A stretch of DNA of 64,000 bases from Lucinisca nassula (Eukaryota > Mollusca > Bivalvia > Lucinida > Lucinidae), in assembly GCA_963580285.1 (NCBI GenBank), contig OY757024.1:120280045-120344044 (forward strand), given 5' to 3'. Position 1 is the first letter of the stretch. Each line of letters begins with the position of its first letter. This document shows, in pieces, positions 63,858 through 64,000 of this stretch. Below the pieces are notes generated by a model, which made no database searches, had not been told where the DNA came from, and worked only from the letters and a program-made list of their open reading frames with translations. Position numbers and translations under genes: made by a program.

Positions 63858-64000
63858 GCAGAGTGATAAACTGTGTAGATTATGATCAGACCGCTCATAC
63901 TGAGCAATCTAATCTGGATCCATGCTCTTTGCGTAGATATCTGTATCAGTATGGGTAAACCAACACGGAAAATAGAATTGGCTAGGAATCGATACAATTA

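Overview
The window looks like nuclear DNA of a marine invertebrate, most likely a mollusc and probably a bivalve. The grounds are a very dense load of tRNA-derived SINEs, TTAA-flanked piggyBac-type MITEs and Helentron-like elements with ~165-bp tandem cores, plus an intron-containing host gene. The species call is inference. Two things stand out from the repeats: a nearly complete Polinton/Maverick virus-like transposon (5584-25863) and one host alpha-1,3-fucosyltransferase gene (minus strand, exons 49455-50383 and 47399-47735).

Polinton. It is flanked by a perfect 6-bp target duplication, TACATA (5578-5583 and 25864-25869), and by ~0.5-kb terminal inverted repeats (TIRs). The right arm (13086-24931, all plus strand) is the conserved replication and virion block: protein-primed DNA polymerase B, packaging ATPase, two related small basic proteins, a conserved protein of unknown role, DDE integrase with a chromodomain, a two-span membrane protein, penton-like minor capsid protein (frameshifted), a basic core-like protein, double-jelly-roll major capsid protein, a Cys/His protein and an adenain-like protease. 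Genes abut or overlap by a few bases. The left arm (7700-12333) is accessory: a tRNA-like gene with anticodon GAT, four small orphan proteins, a CCHC zinc-knuckle protein and three apparently paralogous helical proteins.

Most notable result. The four small left-arm genes each end, 18-31 nt after the stop codon, in a 16-nt stem-loop with the form of the metazoan histone-mRNA 3' stem-loop (two are exactly GGCCCTTTTCAGGGCC followed by ACC). Three of the four also share an upstream module, AAGTAGGTCAATCC, placed 10-11 bp before a TATA box. This suggests a cassette of virus-like early genes that borrow SLBP/U7-type, probably S-phase-linked, mRNA 3'-end formation. A second candidate is a TATA-preceded, GC-richer, hairpin-rich, ORF-free segment ending in a GCAA-capped hairpin plus T6 (about 12670-13012), which may be a non-coding RNA.

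Decay and nesting. A 5'-truncated reverse-transcriptase retroelement sits in the left TIR with a 59-bp target duplication. A tRNA-SINE sits in the promoter of one left-arm gene and has duplicated part of the TATA box. The penton-like gene has a frameshift. The copy is therefore probably immobile on its own, although most proteins are intact.

Outside the Polinton (1-5577 and 25864-64000) the sequence is a mosaic of MITEs, SINEs, Helentron-like arrays, a degenerate mariner transposase piece (37160-37482) and a 54-bp minisatellite (62336-63857). The fucosyltransferase intron carries a further fragment of the same retroelement inside one half of a tandem duplication.
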